IMG/VR virus record: IMGVR_UViG_3300014050_000003
Location: 1-64,000 of that record
Origin: a virus
Reading direction: 5' to 3' (one strand)
Length of the DNA stretch: 64,000 nt
In this document: one piece after another, positions 21,572-30,198 of the stretch
Numbering within the stretch: the stretch's first letter is position 1
Layout of the letters: each line of letters starts with the position of its first letter
Program-made: the position numbers and the translations under genes
Notes under the pieces: model-generated
What the model saw: only the letters and a program-made list of their open reading frames with translations
Databases searched by the model: none
What the model was told of the DNA's origin: nothing

Positions 21572-23770
21572 TTAGTTTTTGTCAATAAGATTTATGTAAT
21601 TTACAATCTTTGTCATTTCTTTCTTTTCATTGTAATGCCACGCATAAGTATGAGGGACAAATACATCTAGAATTTCGTATCTGGTTTGAATATTCTTTAA
21701 AAGAACATCCAAATCGTAACTTGGATTGACCTTATCGAATTTAATTTCAATTTCAGCCAATTTTAAAAATTCAAGGACTTCGCCAACTTTCTTGAAGTTC
21801 GATTTTGCATAGAACATAACCGCACTTAAATATTGAGCAAACTCTGAATTTTCATTCTTAATCAATTCGTGCAAACCTTTCTTTTGAATTTCTTGCACAA
21901 GATCAGCAAAATTCTCATCTTTATTATTGTGTTCATCCCAATGCGTCTTGTCTGTGATTTGCTGTGATAGTTTAGAATACTCCTTGCGGATTCCATCCTC
22001 AAGATGTTTCCAGAGGTTTGTAAGATTTTTATTTTTATTAATAATCTTTTTCTTGGATTCAAAAGTTTTAGATTTGATTCCATAAATATCTGGAAGTTTC
22101 TGACCAGTAAGTTCTTCATACTTATCAAGAATATCTTTGAAAGTTCCATTCCTAAATTCGTGTTCTTTTCCTTGTGCTTGGAAGTTATTAATCTCTACAT
22201 AGATAGCAGTATCATTAGCAAGATCAATAGTCATAGTTTCCCAATTAGAAGATTTTGTTCCCCAATTTCTAGCGTCTTTACGATTAAATCTAAAAATTTG
22301 AGAGGAATGTTTTGGATTCTTATTCGCTACAACACTATTTCCAGAATTAATTTTCTGAATAGTAATCTTCTCGTAATCAGAAAGATTCAAATAATTTTCA
22401 TTAATAAGACCAAGTTCCTTGTCAAAGGTATCTTTAGTTGCTTGATCTGCAAATGTAAATACATAAGCACCATCAATTTGATCTCCTAGTTCATTCCATA
22501 GAGTAGCAAGACGATGAGTTACTCCCATAGCTGAACCAGTATCATTAACTAGAATCTTGTGCGTCTTTTCGCAGAGAATCCTTTTTTGTTCATTCTCTGA
22601 ATTTAATTTTGAGCTTCTGCGAGACTTCTGGTAAAACTTTGAAGTCAATTTACCATTCTCTAGCATCTTTGCAATCTTATCATTGAAATCAATATGATTA
22701 TCACTAATAGTTTTATTGTTCCAATTTACTTTGTTGCTTAAAGCATTACGAACAATATAACCTAAACTACCATAAGTTCCAAAGACTTCATTATAAAGAG
22801 CTTTTACATCATAGATGTTCGTAGCATCTTTAAATTGTTGAGAGATACATTCTGCCATCTCTTTCTTAATCTTACGAAACTTTTCTCTGATAGCTTTCCT
22901 AGTCTTTTCGGTATATTCTAGATTCTCACGGCTTGCAGTAATATCAAGTTCGCCAAGATCAAACTCAACTTCAAATCCTTGAGAACAAATACTTTGTTCA
23001 TCAGAATCTTCTTTGAATTGCACATCGCTAGTATCAATAGGATAACCAACTCCCATAATAGCAACAGATTCAGAACCATATTGAGAATTTCTATAATAAG
23101 CCCAACCATTACCTTGAAATACTGGTGTGCGATCATAGATTTCAGACAAATCTTCTTTTCTTGCACCTTTGATAACTGGCTTGTTCTTAAAATACTTAAA
23201 CAAGTTTTTAGCAGTATATAAGAAGGTTTCAGTATCTTCTTCTTTAATTGGAACAGAAATTAATACGCCAGTAGGCTCAGAAGATTTTTCTTCCTTGAGC
23301 TTAACAATCTTACCAATTTTAGTTTCATCAATAAAAGCGTTGTAAGTAGTTTTCTTACCATCGTGATAAGAAATCAAAACAAAGTTATCACCATAGCTGA
23401 ATGGTGCAAACTTACCAATCCCATAATATCCAATAGCAGAATTACTATTGCGTTTGGTAGACTCACCATAATAACAATAAAGATTCTTAATATCATCAGC
23501 AGAAAGACCATTACCAAAATCTCTGATAGTTAAAGTAGGGTCTAGCTTGGTAGGAAGTTTAACTTCGATAGGACGCTTGCTTTTCGCTTCGATGTTAGCG
23601 TCTTGTGCATTACAAGAAATTTCACGCAAAACTGCGAGAGGCTTGTTAGAATACAACTGATTACGAAGGATGTTAAAGATATAAGGAAGTCCAGATTGCT
23701 TGATTCCAAAACTTACGGACTCAAAACTATCAGACTCGACTACATTGATTGGTTGTTCGATTAATTTCAT
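21572..23770 (-). CDS. rIIA-like protein with GHKL ATPase domain
   Basis: 732 residues. The N-terminal GHKL ATP-binding fold shows EISCNAQDAN (N-box), DFGNGLS (G1) and YYGIGKFAPFSYGD (G2). The length fits T4 rIIA (about 725). Adjacent to the rIIB-like gene. Promoter TTGACT-17-TAAATT ends 6 nt before ATG 23770. Likely membrane-associated and acting with rIIB in superinfection or prophage-exclusion defence; role by homology only. Confidence 0.88.
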   Translation of the reverse strand: MKLIEQPINVVESDSFESVSFGIKQSGLPYIFNILRNQLYSNKPLAVLREISCNAQDANIEAKSKRPIEVKLPTKLDPTLTIRDFGNGLSADDIKNLYCYYGESTKRNSNSAIGYYGIGKFAPFSYGDNFVLISYHDGKKTTYNAFIDETKIGKIVKLKEEKSSEPTGVLISVPIKEEDTETFLYTAKNLFKYFKNKPVIKGARKEDLSEIYDRTPVFQGNGWAYYRNSQYGSESVAIMGVGYPIDTSDVQFKEDSDEQSICSQGFEVEFDLGELDITASRENLEYTEKTRKAIREKFRKIKKEMAECISQQFKDATNIYDVKALYNEVFGTYGSLGYIVRNALSNKVNWNNKTISDNHIDFNDKIAKMLENGKLTSKFYQKSRRSSKLNSENEQKRILCEKTHKILVNDTGSAMGVTHRLATLWNELGDQIDGAYVFTFADQATKDTFDKELGLINENYLNLSDYEKITIQKINSGNSVVANKNPKHSSQIFRFNRKDARNWGTKSSNWETMTIDLANDTAIYVEINNFQAQGKEHEFRNGTFKDILDKYEELTGQKLPDIYGIKSKTFESKKKIINKNKNLTNLWKHLEDGIRKEYSKLSQQITDKTHWDEHNNKDENFADLVQEIQKKGLHELIKNENSEFAQYLSAVMFYAKSNFKKVGEVLEFLKLAEIEIKFDKVNPSYDLDVLLKNIQTRYEILDVFVPHTYAWHYNEKKEMTKIVNYINLIDKN

Positions 23771-23813
23771 ATATTGAATTTAAATTAAATTTAAAATGAA
23801 GTCAAATAATATT

Positions 23814-24926
23814 TTATTCGTAGCTATCTCGGTCAATGTTAATGACATAAGGAAATCTTGGCACTTCATCTGGCGTATAATTAAAGAATTTAATGGTAGC
23901 TTTCTTGCCCACTAATTCATTTCTTTGTTTATAAAGTTCTTTAAGATAACCAAAATCACCTTTGATGTTGCTCTTAAAGTATTTGCCTTTAGCATTTGTA
24001 AATTCCATATAACCAGCAGTTCCTTTGCGGTTGCCTTCGCCTTCTTTAACTCCTTTAATTACAAATTCAGCATCCATAAACTCTTTTCTTTTAAGAAGAA
24101 ATTTACTACGCTTATTTTCGTAAGGTCTATTTAGTCTAATCATTTGACCTTCATATCCGTGTTCTACATACATTTCGTATGATTGAGTAAGTTCTTCTTC
24201 ATTACTAATTTTTAAAGTTGTAACAACAACAATACTGCTATATTTTCTTTTAGATAGAGCATTTGAAACTGCTTCGTATCTCTCGTAAAATAAATCTTTT
24301 TCATTTAACAAACCAATTTTAGGTGCATCATAAACCCAATACTGAATACTATCAGCACTTTCCTCTAGCTCTGCATCAGTAGGTTTAGTTCTTTTTACAA
24401 GAGAACAAATCTTATTAAAATCATTAGCAAACTTATCACAATATAGCTCACCATCAAGAATTGCATTAGGATAATCTTTAAAGAATAAATCGAGATTCTG
24501 GCGAATGTGTGGTGCAGAAATAATCTTCTTGCCATTTCTGCTAAACATTCCATCTTTTGTTACAATACAACGAATACCATCAAGTTTGGGTTGGCTATAA
24601 ACTGGATAAGCAATTTCGTGATCTTCATACTTTTGTGCGAGCATTGGCTCAAAATATTGTTTCTTATTAATATCTTTTATATCTTCAAAATAACCAGATT
24701 CAAGTTTTTGCTTACGCTTTGCTTCTGCTTCTTTTAATGCTTGCTCACTTGCAGAGGTAGCATTTGCACGACCAGTATTTTTAGCTTTGCAATCTGTCCA
24801 TTCATTAGTAATCTTTTCGCCATCTGTTTGACCAGAAATTGTGCGGTATTGATTTCTTTTAACTTCAATAGTCCATTCTTGGACTTTGCCAGTTTTAGTC
24901 TTTTTATAAATTGTAGGTAACTTCAT
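23814..24926 (-). CDS. ATP-dependent DNA ligase
   Basis: 370 residues. The N-terminal WGR-like part is followed by the adenylation domain: motif I QPKLDGIRC with Lys 114 as the adenylated residue, ILDGELYC (motif III), EGQMIRL (motif IV) and KFLLKRKEF (motif V), then an OB fold ending RFPYVINIDRDSYE. Seals nicks during replication and recombination. Single gene; TTGACA and TATAAA lie upstream. Confidence 0.92.
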   Translation of the reverse strand: MKLPTIYKKTKTGKVQEWTIEVKRNQYRTISGQTDGEKITNEWTDCKAKNTGRANATSASEQALKEAEAKRKQKLESGYFEDIKDINKKQYFEPMLAQKYEDHEIAYPVYSQPKLDGIRCIVTKDGMFSRNGKKIISAPHIRQNLDLFFKDYPNAILDGELYCDKFANDFNKICSLVKRTKPTDAELEESADSIQYWVYDAPKIGLLNEKDLFYERYEAVSNALSKRKYSSIVVVTTLKISNEEELTQSYEMYVEHGYEGQMIRLNRPYENKRSKFLLKRKEFMDAEFVIKGVKEGEGNRKGTAGYMEFTNAKGKYFKSNIKGDFGYLKELYKQRNELVGKKATIKFFNYTPDEVPRFPYVINIDRDSYE

Positions 24927-24957
24927 AGTCTCAGTTTATACTGGACTAGCCAACTTG

Positions 24958-25149
24958 TCAAATTTTGTTTTTTTTTGATTTAGAAGGAGTTGCAACTTTT
25001 AACAAACTCCAAGTCCCATCTTTATTATCGTGCCAATCAATCGTATCACCGATTTTCCATCCCATTTTTTTCATTAAAGAATTTGGTAATTCAATGTATT
25101 GATAACCATTTTCTTCTTTTACTTCAATTTTAATAGGTTTTTTCTTCAT
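24958..25149 (-). CDS. AbrB/SpoVT-like DNA-binding protein
   Basis: 63 residues with the swapped-hairpin pattern YIELPNSLMKKMGWKIGDTI followed by DGTWSLLKV. These small proteins bind DNA as dimers, often as antitoxins or regulators. No toxin gene is visible next to it; the upstream neighbour is an HNH endonuclease (4-nt overlap). Confidence 0.75.
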   Translation of the reverse strand: MKKKPIKIEVKEENGYQYIELPNSLMKKMGWKIGDTIDWHDNKDGTWSLLKVATPSKSKKNKI

Positions 25150-25814
25150 TTTAAATTTGTAATAGATTCTAAGTTATCAAATAAACTTAATTTTCTAGCT
25201 CTTTCTTGAGGAGTATCGTTCAAAAGACGAAATTCTTCTAAGTTTAATTCTCTTATTTTATCATTGTATGCTTGACCTGCTTCATCTTCTGATTGAAAAT
25301 GACCTAAAGTTAATTGTATTGATTTAGAATTATTATACAAAGGATGATTTTTGGGAATAACTACTCTTGTTCTCCAAACTTTTCCACTTTTAAATTTTAT
25401 AAGTTTTTCGCAAAAACTAACTCCTATATACTTTGATGAAGTTTTTTTATTTTTTACATATTTTAATTTTCTTCTATATCCTCTATTGTTTTCTAAACTA
25501 ACTCCTCTTAAATTATTAATGTTATTATTTAATGGGTCAAAATCTATATGGTCTATTTCTTCTGGTAAATATCTATGCTTATGATAAAATAATATATTAT
25601 GCAATAATAATCGAATTACTCTGCCATTACGACTATAATTTATTTGATAATATTTATTTTTACCAGTTAATTGAAGAATATATGTGTGACCAGTATTTCT
25701 TCTAGCAACTGATTGTTTTTCTAAATCTACTATAAGTTCTTCATCCATTAAATCTGCGGTAGGCCAAAGTGCTGTTAAACGCCTAAACTTACATTCTTTT
25801 TTATTTTTTTTCAT
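25146..25814 (-). CDS. HNH endonuclease with AP2-like domain
   Basis: 222 residues. The HNH core IDHIDFDPLNNNINNLRGVS sits near the middle, followed by an AP2-type DNA-binding segment (SSKYIGVSF ... EAGQAYNDKIREL). This pair is typical of free-standing phage homing endonucleases. It overlaps both neighbours by 4 nt, so if mobile it has been fully integrated into the operon. Confidence 0.85.
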   Translation of the reverse strand: MKKNKKECKFRRLTALWPTADLMDEELIVDLEKQSVARRNTGHTYILQLTGKNKYYQINYSRNGRVIRLLLHNILFYHKHRYLPEEIDHIDFDPLNNNINNLRGVSLENNRGYRRKLKYVKNKKTSSKYIGVSFCEKLIKFKSGKVWRTRVVIPKNHPLYNNSKSIQLTLGHFQSEDEAGQAYNDKIRELNLEEFRLLNDTPQERARKLSLFDNLESITNLK

Positions 25815-26458
25815 CTTGGAGTTAAAATTTTTACAACTTTTCTAATACCTTTCCATTGTAACCAATTTAACAATCTTATAATAAGATTAATACTTTTATG
25901 AAGTTTCCATTCAATAAGATTCATAGTCTTAACATAATATTTAAAATAAAAACTATAAACTGGACAACGCATTTTTCTTTCGTGTTTTTCTAATTCTACT
26001 TGTAATTTAATATCAGCTTCTATTCTGTCTTTAGATGAATGACGATCAACTGGAGTAATAAGTGACATTTCTTCTACTAAACCTTTGACTACAACACACT
26101 TCCAATCTGGAAAAAGATCATTATCAAAAATATGTTTTCCTCTAATATAGCAACCAAAAATAATTGTTCCAGTAAAATCATCTCTCAAGACTTCTTCTTC
26201 GCTATCTTTTACCCATTTATTTTTATTAAAAAATTCACTAAACTTCGTGCCATCTTTTACATAATCTGGATTATCCTCCCAATGACCAGATTCTTTTAAC
26301 TCAAATAATTTATAATCACGAATAATATAAGTAACCATTGTATTTGGTTCTAAATCTTTTGTTTGAAATTCCTCTTTCTTAAAATCAATATTAAGGGCTT
26401 TTAACTCGTCATTAAGAGGTAAATCTTGTTCGACTTTAATATAATTAAACATTCCCAT
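25811..26458 (-). CDS. Hypothetical protein (213-215 aa)
   Basis: Begins MGMFNYIKVEQDLPLN (ATG 26458, or 26452). Contains TGTIIFGCYIRGKH and a C-terminal basic helix WLQWKGIRKVVKILTPR. No family recognised. A promoter-like TTGACA lies upstream. Confidence 0.6.
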   Translation of the reverse strand: MGMFNYIKVEQDLPLNDELKALNIDFKKEEFQTKDLEPNTMVTYIIRDYKLFELKESGHWEDNPDYVKDGTKFSEFFNKNKWVKDSEEEVLRDDFTGTIIFGCYIRGKHIFDNDLFPDWKCVVVKGLVEEMSLITPVDRHSSKDRIEADIKLQVELEKHERKMRCPVYSFYFKYYVKTMNLIEWKLHKSINLIIRLLNWLQWKGIRKVVKILTPR

Positions 26459-26489
26459 ATACTATATACTATATATTATATAAATTTTG

Positions 26490-27437
26490 TCAATTTAAAA
26501 TTTCTCTAGAAATCATATAATCTTCTATATCCTTGACAACGCTATTATCTTTTATGTAGATTTTATTATTATCGTAACCAATAAAAGATTTATTAAAATT
26601 ATATTTTTTAAGTATTTCATGCCTTTCTACATATTTTCTATATTCAATATTTCCGTGCCAATAAACTAAAATTTGTTGATTTATAAATGATAATTTACAA
26701 TTTTCAAATTGTTGATAATATTTCCATAAATTTTCTGCGTATTCATCAGAATAAGTAATATTAATTTTTTTATATAGTTTTACATCTTCCTCGTTAAATA
26801 ATTGGCTTGCAGAATGAGCTATAACTTTATCTCCTCCACCAATTAAATTAATATCCCATAATTGATTTATTTTATTAAAAAATTTTTTATTAATTGCCCA
26901 AGCAAATCCACAATGCCCTTTAGTGCCTATGTATGGATTAGGCGATTCTATATTTAATAATTGAAAAGGTAATTTTTTATTTAAAATACTATTTGCATAT
27001 CCAACATAGAATTTTTCTATTTTTTGTTTTTTTAAATTCAAAGATTGTTCAAACATTAATGCAAAATCAAACATTTGAACTAAATCAAAAACATTTAAAC
27101 TATCTATTGTTTTCTCTACCCAATCATTTTGTCTAAAAATAATATCTGCATCTAGCCAGCAAAGATATTTCCAATCTTGGGGCAATTCGTTTTTAATCGC
27201 TAAATTTATTAGATTTTCTTTTATCCATATCTTTTGATTGTAATAATATTTTTTATGTTTAAAAATTTTACTTGAAAAATCTGGCAAAGAATTTATATTA
27301 TCTACAATTCCTTCGACTAAAACAATTTTTAAATTTTTAATGTCTTTATATTTATTTAAAAATATATTTAAACCTTCAATTCTTTTTTTATTGTTGAAAA
27401 AATTATAATATGGTATAACTGCATATAATATATCCAT
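26490..27437 (-). CDS. Glycosyltransferase-like protein (GT-A, DxD)
   Basis: ATG 27437 (MDILYAVIPYYNFF) is preferred over 27449. CWLDADIIFRQNDW holds a DxD metal site; the C-terminal ILVYWHGNIEYRKYVERHEI also occurs, with changes, in the product of 32593-33597, so the two are paralogues. Probably transfers a sugar to a glycan; substrate unknown. Confidence 0.75.
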   Translation of the reverse strand: MDILYAVIPYYNFFNNKKRIEGLNIFLNKYKDIKNLKIVLVEGIVDNINSLPDFSSKIFKHKKYYYNQKIWIKENLINLAIKNELPQDWKYLCWLDADIIFRQNDWVEKTIDSLNVFDLVQMFDFALMFEQSLNLKKQKIEKFYVGYANSILNKKLPFQLLNIESPNPYIGTKGHCGFAWAINKKFFNKINQLWDINLIGGGDKVIAHSASQLFNEEDVKLYKKINITYSDEYAENLWKYYQQFENCKLSFINQQILVYWHGNIEYRKYVERHEILKKYNFNKSFIGYDNNKIYIKDNSVVKDIEDYMISREILN

Positions 27438-27442
27438 ATATA

Positions 27443-27532
27443 TTACCAATGATGAATTGCATTTATAATAAGCACAATATTAGCTATTACGCCTAAAATA
27501 ACCACAAACATTTCATATACTTTATGATTCAT
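27443..27532 (-). CDS. 29-residue membrane peptide
   Basis: MNHKVYEMFVVILGVIANIV followed by LIINAIHHW, one hydrophobic span. It overlaps the endonuclease VII gene by 11 nt and ends 5 nt before the glycosyltransferase ATG, suggesting coupling. Function unknown. Confidence 0.5.
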   Translation of the reverse strand: MNHKVYEMFVVILGVIANIVLIINAIHHW

Positions 27533-27872
27533 AAAATTTCTCCAAATATTTTAAAGCATTTTTTACTCCTTGTAAAGAATCATTTAATCTTCCTATACCT
27601 AAATTACAATTTTGGCATAACCAGCCACGAAAAGTATCAGTAATATGACAATGATCTAATATTAATTTTTTATCTGTTCTTCCACAACAATCACAAGGAG
27701 TTCCTATTTGTGGTCTTTCTTTTTTTCTAAATTTACTAGCAGTTCTTTTCTTTTGATAACTTTTTTCACATTCTATACATTCTGGTCTACGATAATTAAT
27801 TCCTTTACCTTTTGAATGAAGCCTAAAATCTGTAATAGGTTTTGAAACTTTACATTTTACGCAAACTTTCAT
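27522..27872 (-). CDS. Recombination endonuclease VII
   Basis: 116 residues. An N-terminal zinc ribbon (CVKCKVSKPITDF and CIECEKSY) plus the endonuclease VII signature PCDCCGR and LDHCHITDTFRGWLCQNCN with the catalytic His. T4 gp49-type enzymes cut Holliday junctions and branched DNA and clear packaging. Coupled to the UvdE-like gene (4-nt overlap). Confidence 0.9.
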   Translation of the reverse strand: MKVCVKCKVSKPITDFRLHSKGKGINYRRPECIECEKSYQKKRTASKFRKKERPQIGTPCDCCGRTDKKLILDHCHITDTFRGWLCQNCNLGIGRLNDSLQGVKNALKYLEKFYES

Positions 27873-28765
27873 AATTTAGCAAAAGATTGCTCTTTCATTT
27901 TTAATTCAAAATCAACATCTACATTATGTCCGTATGTTTCTGGCAAACGAGTTGCATAATCGGCGTGTTTTCTAGGATTTTTGTGACCATCAATACTTTC
28001 AGAATAATGAAATAATGGAATATGATTACCCCAAGTAATTCGTGCAAGATGAAATGCTTGTTCCTCTGATAGATCATCTGGATGACATTTGTGATGAAGA
28101 TAATCAAAAGTAATAGGAATATTAGATACAGAATGAAAATACTTCATAAGTTTCTTGACTGACCAGCAAGTATCTTTATCGTCATTTTCTATAACTAATC
28201 TAGACTTAACATCATCTGATAGTCTTTGAAAGTTACTCATAAACTTTTTTACTACATCATTTAGATTGCTTTTGGAATTATGTATGTGCATATTCATAGG
28301 TGCATCATAGTTAAGTGGACAACCAATCTGCGTCATAAACCAACCATAGTGATTTAATTCTTTGATTGTTTTATCTACCGCATTGTCATTATCACTAGCA
28401 AGAACATTAAATTCAGAGGGATGGCAAGAAACTCTTGCGTTCTTGGATTGAATTAGATTCTTGATATTATTAAATTGGTTTAATATTCTCTCATAGTCTG
28501 GCAAATCTTGTAATGATACATTTGCCTTGTCATAAGTAATAAGAGGAAATAGATCAGAAGAAATTCTGTAAGTGTGATTATGGTCTGCACAATACTTTAT
28601 ATATTGATATGTAACAATCATATTGTTAAGGATTCTAGAAGATAGAGCAGATATAGCTTCTTTTCTATCCATAGACGAGAAACGAGCATAAGTCATAGTA
28701 TTGAACTTGATAGGGTTATCTTGTTCAGCAAGACTTAAAACAATACAACAAACTCCTTTTCTCAT
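27869..28765 (-). CDS. UV-damage endonuclease (UvdE/UVDE)
   Basis: 298 residues: SLAEQDNPIKFNTMTYARF, RISSDLFPLI, VSCHPSEFNVL, MNMHIHN, VIENDDK and FDYLHHKCHPDD match the TIM-barrel UVDE family with its metal-binding His/Glu residues. It nicks 5' of UV photoproducts to start repair. Promoter TTGACA-17-TATACT ends 6 nt before ATG 28765. Confidence 0.9.
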   Translation of the reverse strand: MRKGVCCIVLSLAEQDNPIKFNTMTYARFSSMDRKEAISALSSRILNNMIVTYQYIKYCADHNHTYRISSDLFPLITYDKANVSLQDLPDYERILNQFNNIKNLIQSKNARVSCHPSEFNVLASDNDNAVDKTIKELNHYGWFMTQIGCPLNYDAPMNMHIHNSKSNLNDVVKKFMSNFQRLSDDVKSRLVIENDDKDTCWSVKKLMKYFHSVSNIPITFDYLHHKCHPDDLSEEQAFHLARITWGNHIPLFHYSESIDGHKNPRKHADYATRLPETYGHNVDVDFELKMKEQSFAKL

Positions 28766-28771
28766 ACTATG

Positions 28772-28800
28772 AGTATATTACTCTTTGTCAAATCTGTCAA
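28772..28800 (-). promoter_or_regulatory. Sigma70-type promoter placed for a leaderless mRNA
   Basis: TTGACA (28795-28800), 17-nt spacer, TATACT (28772-28777), 6 nt, ATG 28765. A second TTGACA lies inside the spacer but at the wrong distance. Confidence 0.7.
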
Positions 28801-28810
28801 TATTTATATA

Positions 28811-28975
28811 TTATTTGTAAATATATGTTGATGAGTTATTTTGTTTTTTTAATTCTTTTTTAATCAACGACTTTTGCTTATCTTCTGACCATTTTATACT
28901 ATCAAAGTTTTGTTTAAACCTATCAGAGAAACAATTTCTTGGTTTATCACCTTTGCCAGCACCTTTATTTGGCAT
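28811..28975 (-). CDS. Small basic phage protein (54 aa)
   Basis: MPNKGAGKGDKPRNCFSDRF..., a short basic protein of a type (GKGDKPR near the N-terminus, then a helix with W) seen in other phages; function unknown. Its upstream region holds two more copies of its start segment (28964-29069). Confidence 0.6.
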   Translation of the reverse strand: MPNKGAGKGDKPRNCFSDRFKQNFDSIKWSEDKQKSLIKKELKKQNNSSTYIYK

Positions 28976-29069
28976 TTTTTCGTTCACAAATTGATTCCTT
29001 TATTTGGCATTTTTCTGTTAGCAAATTCATTTATTTGGCATTTTTTCATTAGCAAATTAACTTTTAAAA
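28964..29069 (-). repeat. Three tandem copies of a start-codon region
   Basis: Units of 31-35 nt with consensus AATTTGCTAA...GAAAAATG followed by CCAAATAAA. ATGs lie at 28975 (true gene), 29010 (frame MPNKGINL then stop) and 29041 (MPNK then stop). Tandem duplication of the translation start of the 54-residue gene, leaving two mini-ORFs. Confidence 0.7.
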
Positions 29070-29353
29070 GTTTTTACGATTTCATTTACATGATCTTTAA
29101 TATTATTGTAAATATTTATTTCTTTTTGATTAGCTTTTCTTTCTATTTTTGATAAGTCATTAAACTTGTATTCTTTTAACTGATGATGTTTGAAATGATA
29201 TATGGGTTTATTTGACAAAAAATCATTCGTAAATCTGATATATCTAAATGGTAAATCTTCTCCTTGAATCTTATAAAGGGTTCCGAGAGTAGGCTGTTCT
29301 TTTTCTTCTTGTAAAATTCCATCAATGAAATTTAATATTTTAATCCAATTCAT
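29057..29353 (-). CDS. Hypothetical protein (98 aa)
   Basis: MNWIKILNFIDGILQEEKEQ..., then YIRFTNDFLSNKPIYHF and a Lys/Glu-rich end. Its stop lies at the edge of the tandem repeats. No family recognised. Confidence 0.55.
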   Translation of the reverse strand: MNWIKILNFIDGILQEEKEQPTLGTLYKIQGEDLPFRYIRFTNDFLSNKPIYHFKHHQLKEYKFNDLSKIERKANQKEINIYNNIKDHVNEIVKTFKS

Positions 29354-29357
29354 ATAA

Positions 29358-29534
29358 TTATTTTTTCTTTCTATGTTTTACTGGTTTCCAAATTTTACCT
29401 TTTTCATCTAATTCAACGCTCCATAGCATAACTTTATTGTAAATTTTAAATCCATAACCATTACAATAATTCATAGTTGTTTTACTTATAAAATCGCCTA
29501 TTGTATATAAAATATAAGAAAGTATATATTTCAT
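29358..29534 (-). CDS. Small basic protein (58 aa)
   Basis: MKYILSYILYTIGDFISKTT..., ending KPVKHRKKK. Promoter TTGACA-16-TATAAT ends 6 nt before ATG 29534. Function unknown. Confidence 0.6.
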   Translation of the reverse strand: MKYILSYILYTIGDFISKTTMNYCNGYGFKIYNKVMLWSVELDEKGKIWKPVKHRKKK

Positions 29535-29540
29535 AATATG

Positions 29541-29568
29541 ATTATATTATAAATATAAATATTGTCAA
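29541..29568 (-). promoter_or_regulatory. Sigma70-type promoter placed for a leaderless mRNA
   Basis: TTGACA (29563-29568), 16-nt spacer, TATAAT (29541-29546), 6 nt, ATG 29534: both boxes match the sigma70 consensus exactly. Confidence 0.8.
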
Positions 29569-29580
29569 GTTTTATAAAAT

Positions 29581-30198
29581 TTATTTTTTACATATAAAGA
29601 AATCGTGAAATGTCATAATTTCATTTGATAAATAAATTTCAGCAAAATACTCTTTAAATAAATTAAAAGCGTCAACTCTTCCATATGTTCTATAATGATC
29701 TCTATATTCTATAGTTTTACGTTTTTCATGTACTTTTTTAATTTTTTCCTCAGACCAAATTTCTGTCTTATCACCATCTATAGGAATACTTATAAAAACT
29801 AAGCCATCTTTTTTAACAATTCTATGTATTTCTTCCAAAGCTTTTCTATCGTCTGGAATATGTTCTAGTACATGAGAACATACAATTATGTCAAAAAAAT
29901 TATCTTTAAAAGAATCCATATCATTTATATCAGTTTTTGAAACATATTCTTTATCTGCATATTTATCTACGCAATGATAAACTTTGCTGCATTTTTTAAT
30001 AAAATTACTTATTGATTTTTCTGGAGCAAAATGTAATATATATTTATTATTCAAAATATTTGTTTCAATAAAATATTTAAATAAATTTCTATGTCTTTTA
30101 CATGAATAACAATTTTTGCATTTAACATCTTCTTTTCCACCTTTGCCGTAAGCTAAAATAAGTTCCCCTCCACATATATTACAAATATTATTTTTCAT
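29581..30198 (-). CDS. Zinc-ribbon SAM-dependent methyltransferase
   Basis: 205 residues. An N-terminal CNICGGE and CKNCYSCKRHR form a zinc ribbon; the class I methyltransferase part has DIIVCSHVLEHIPDD and KDGLVFISIP. Such fusions are common in polysaccharide clusters. Paralogue of 30991-31626. Last gene of a five-gene operon; it overlaps the sulfotransferase by 11 nt. Confidence 0.82.
   Translation of the reverse strand: MKNNICNICGGELILAYGKGGKEDVKCKNCYSCKRHRNLFKYFIETNILNNKYILHFAPEKSISNFIKKCSKVYHCVDKYADKEYVSKTDINDMDSFKDNFFDIIVCSHVLEHIPDDRKALEEIHRIVKKDGLVFISIPIDGDKTEIWSEEKIKKVHEKRKTIEYRDHYRTYGRVDAFNLFKEYFAEIYLSNEIMTFHDFFICKK

Noticed and set aside
21572-23770. Several ORFs antisense to or out of frame with rIIA
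   Set aside because: The rIIA-like frame has clear GHKL motifs; the others have no promoter, box or recognised motif.
28964-29069. Three ~33-nt repeats as a mini CRISPR
   Set aside because: Units abut without spacers and all centre on an ATG; they are a tandem duplication of a start region.
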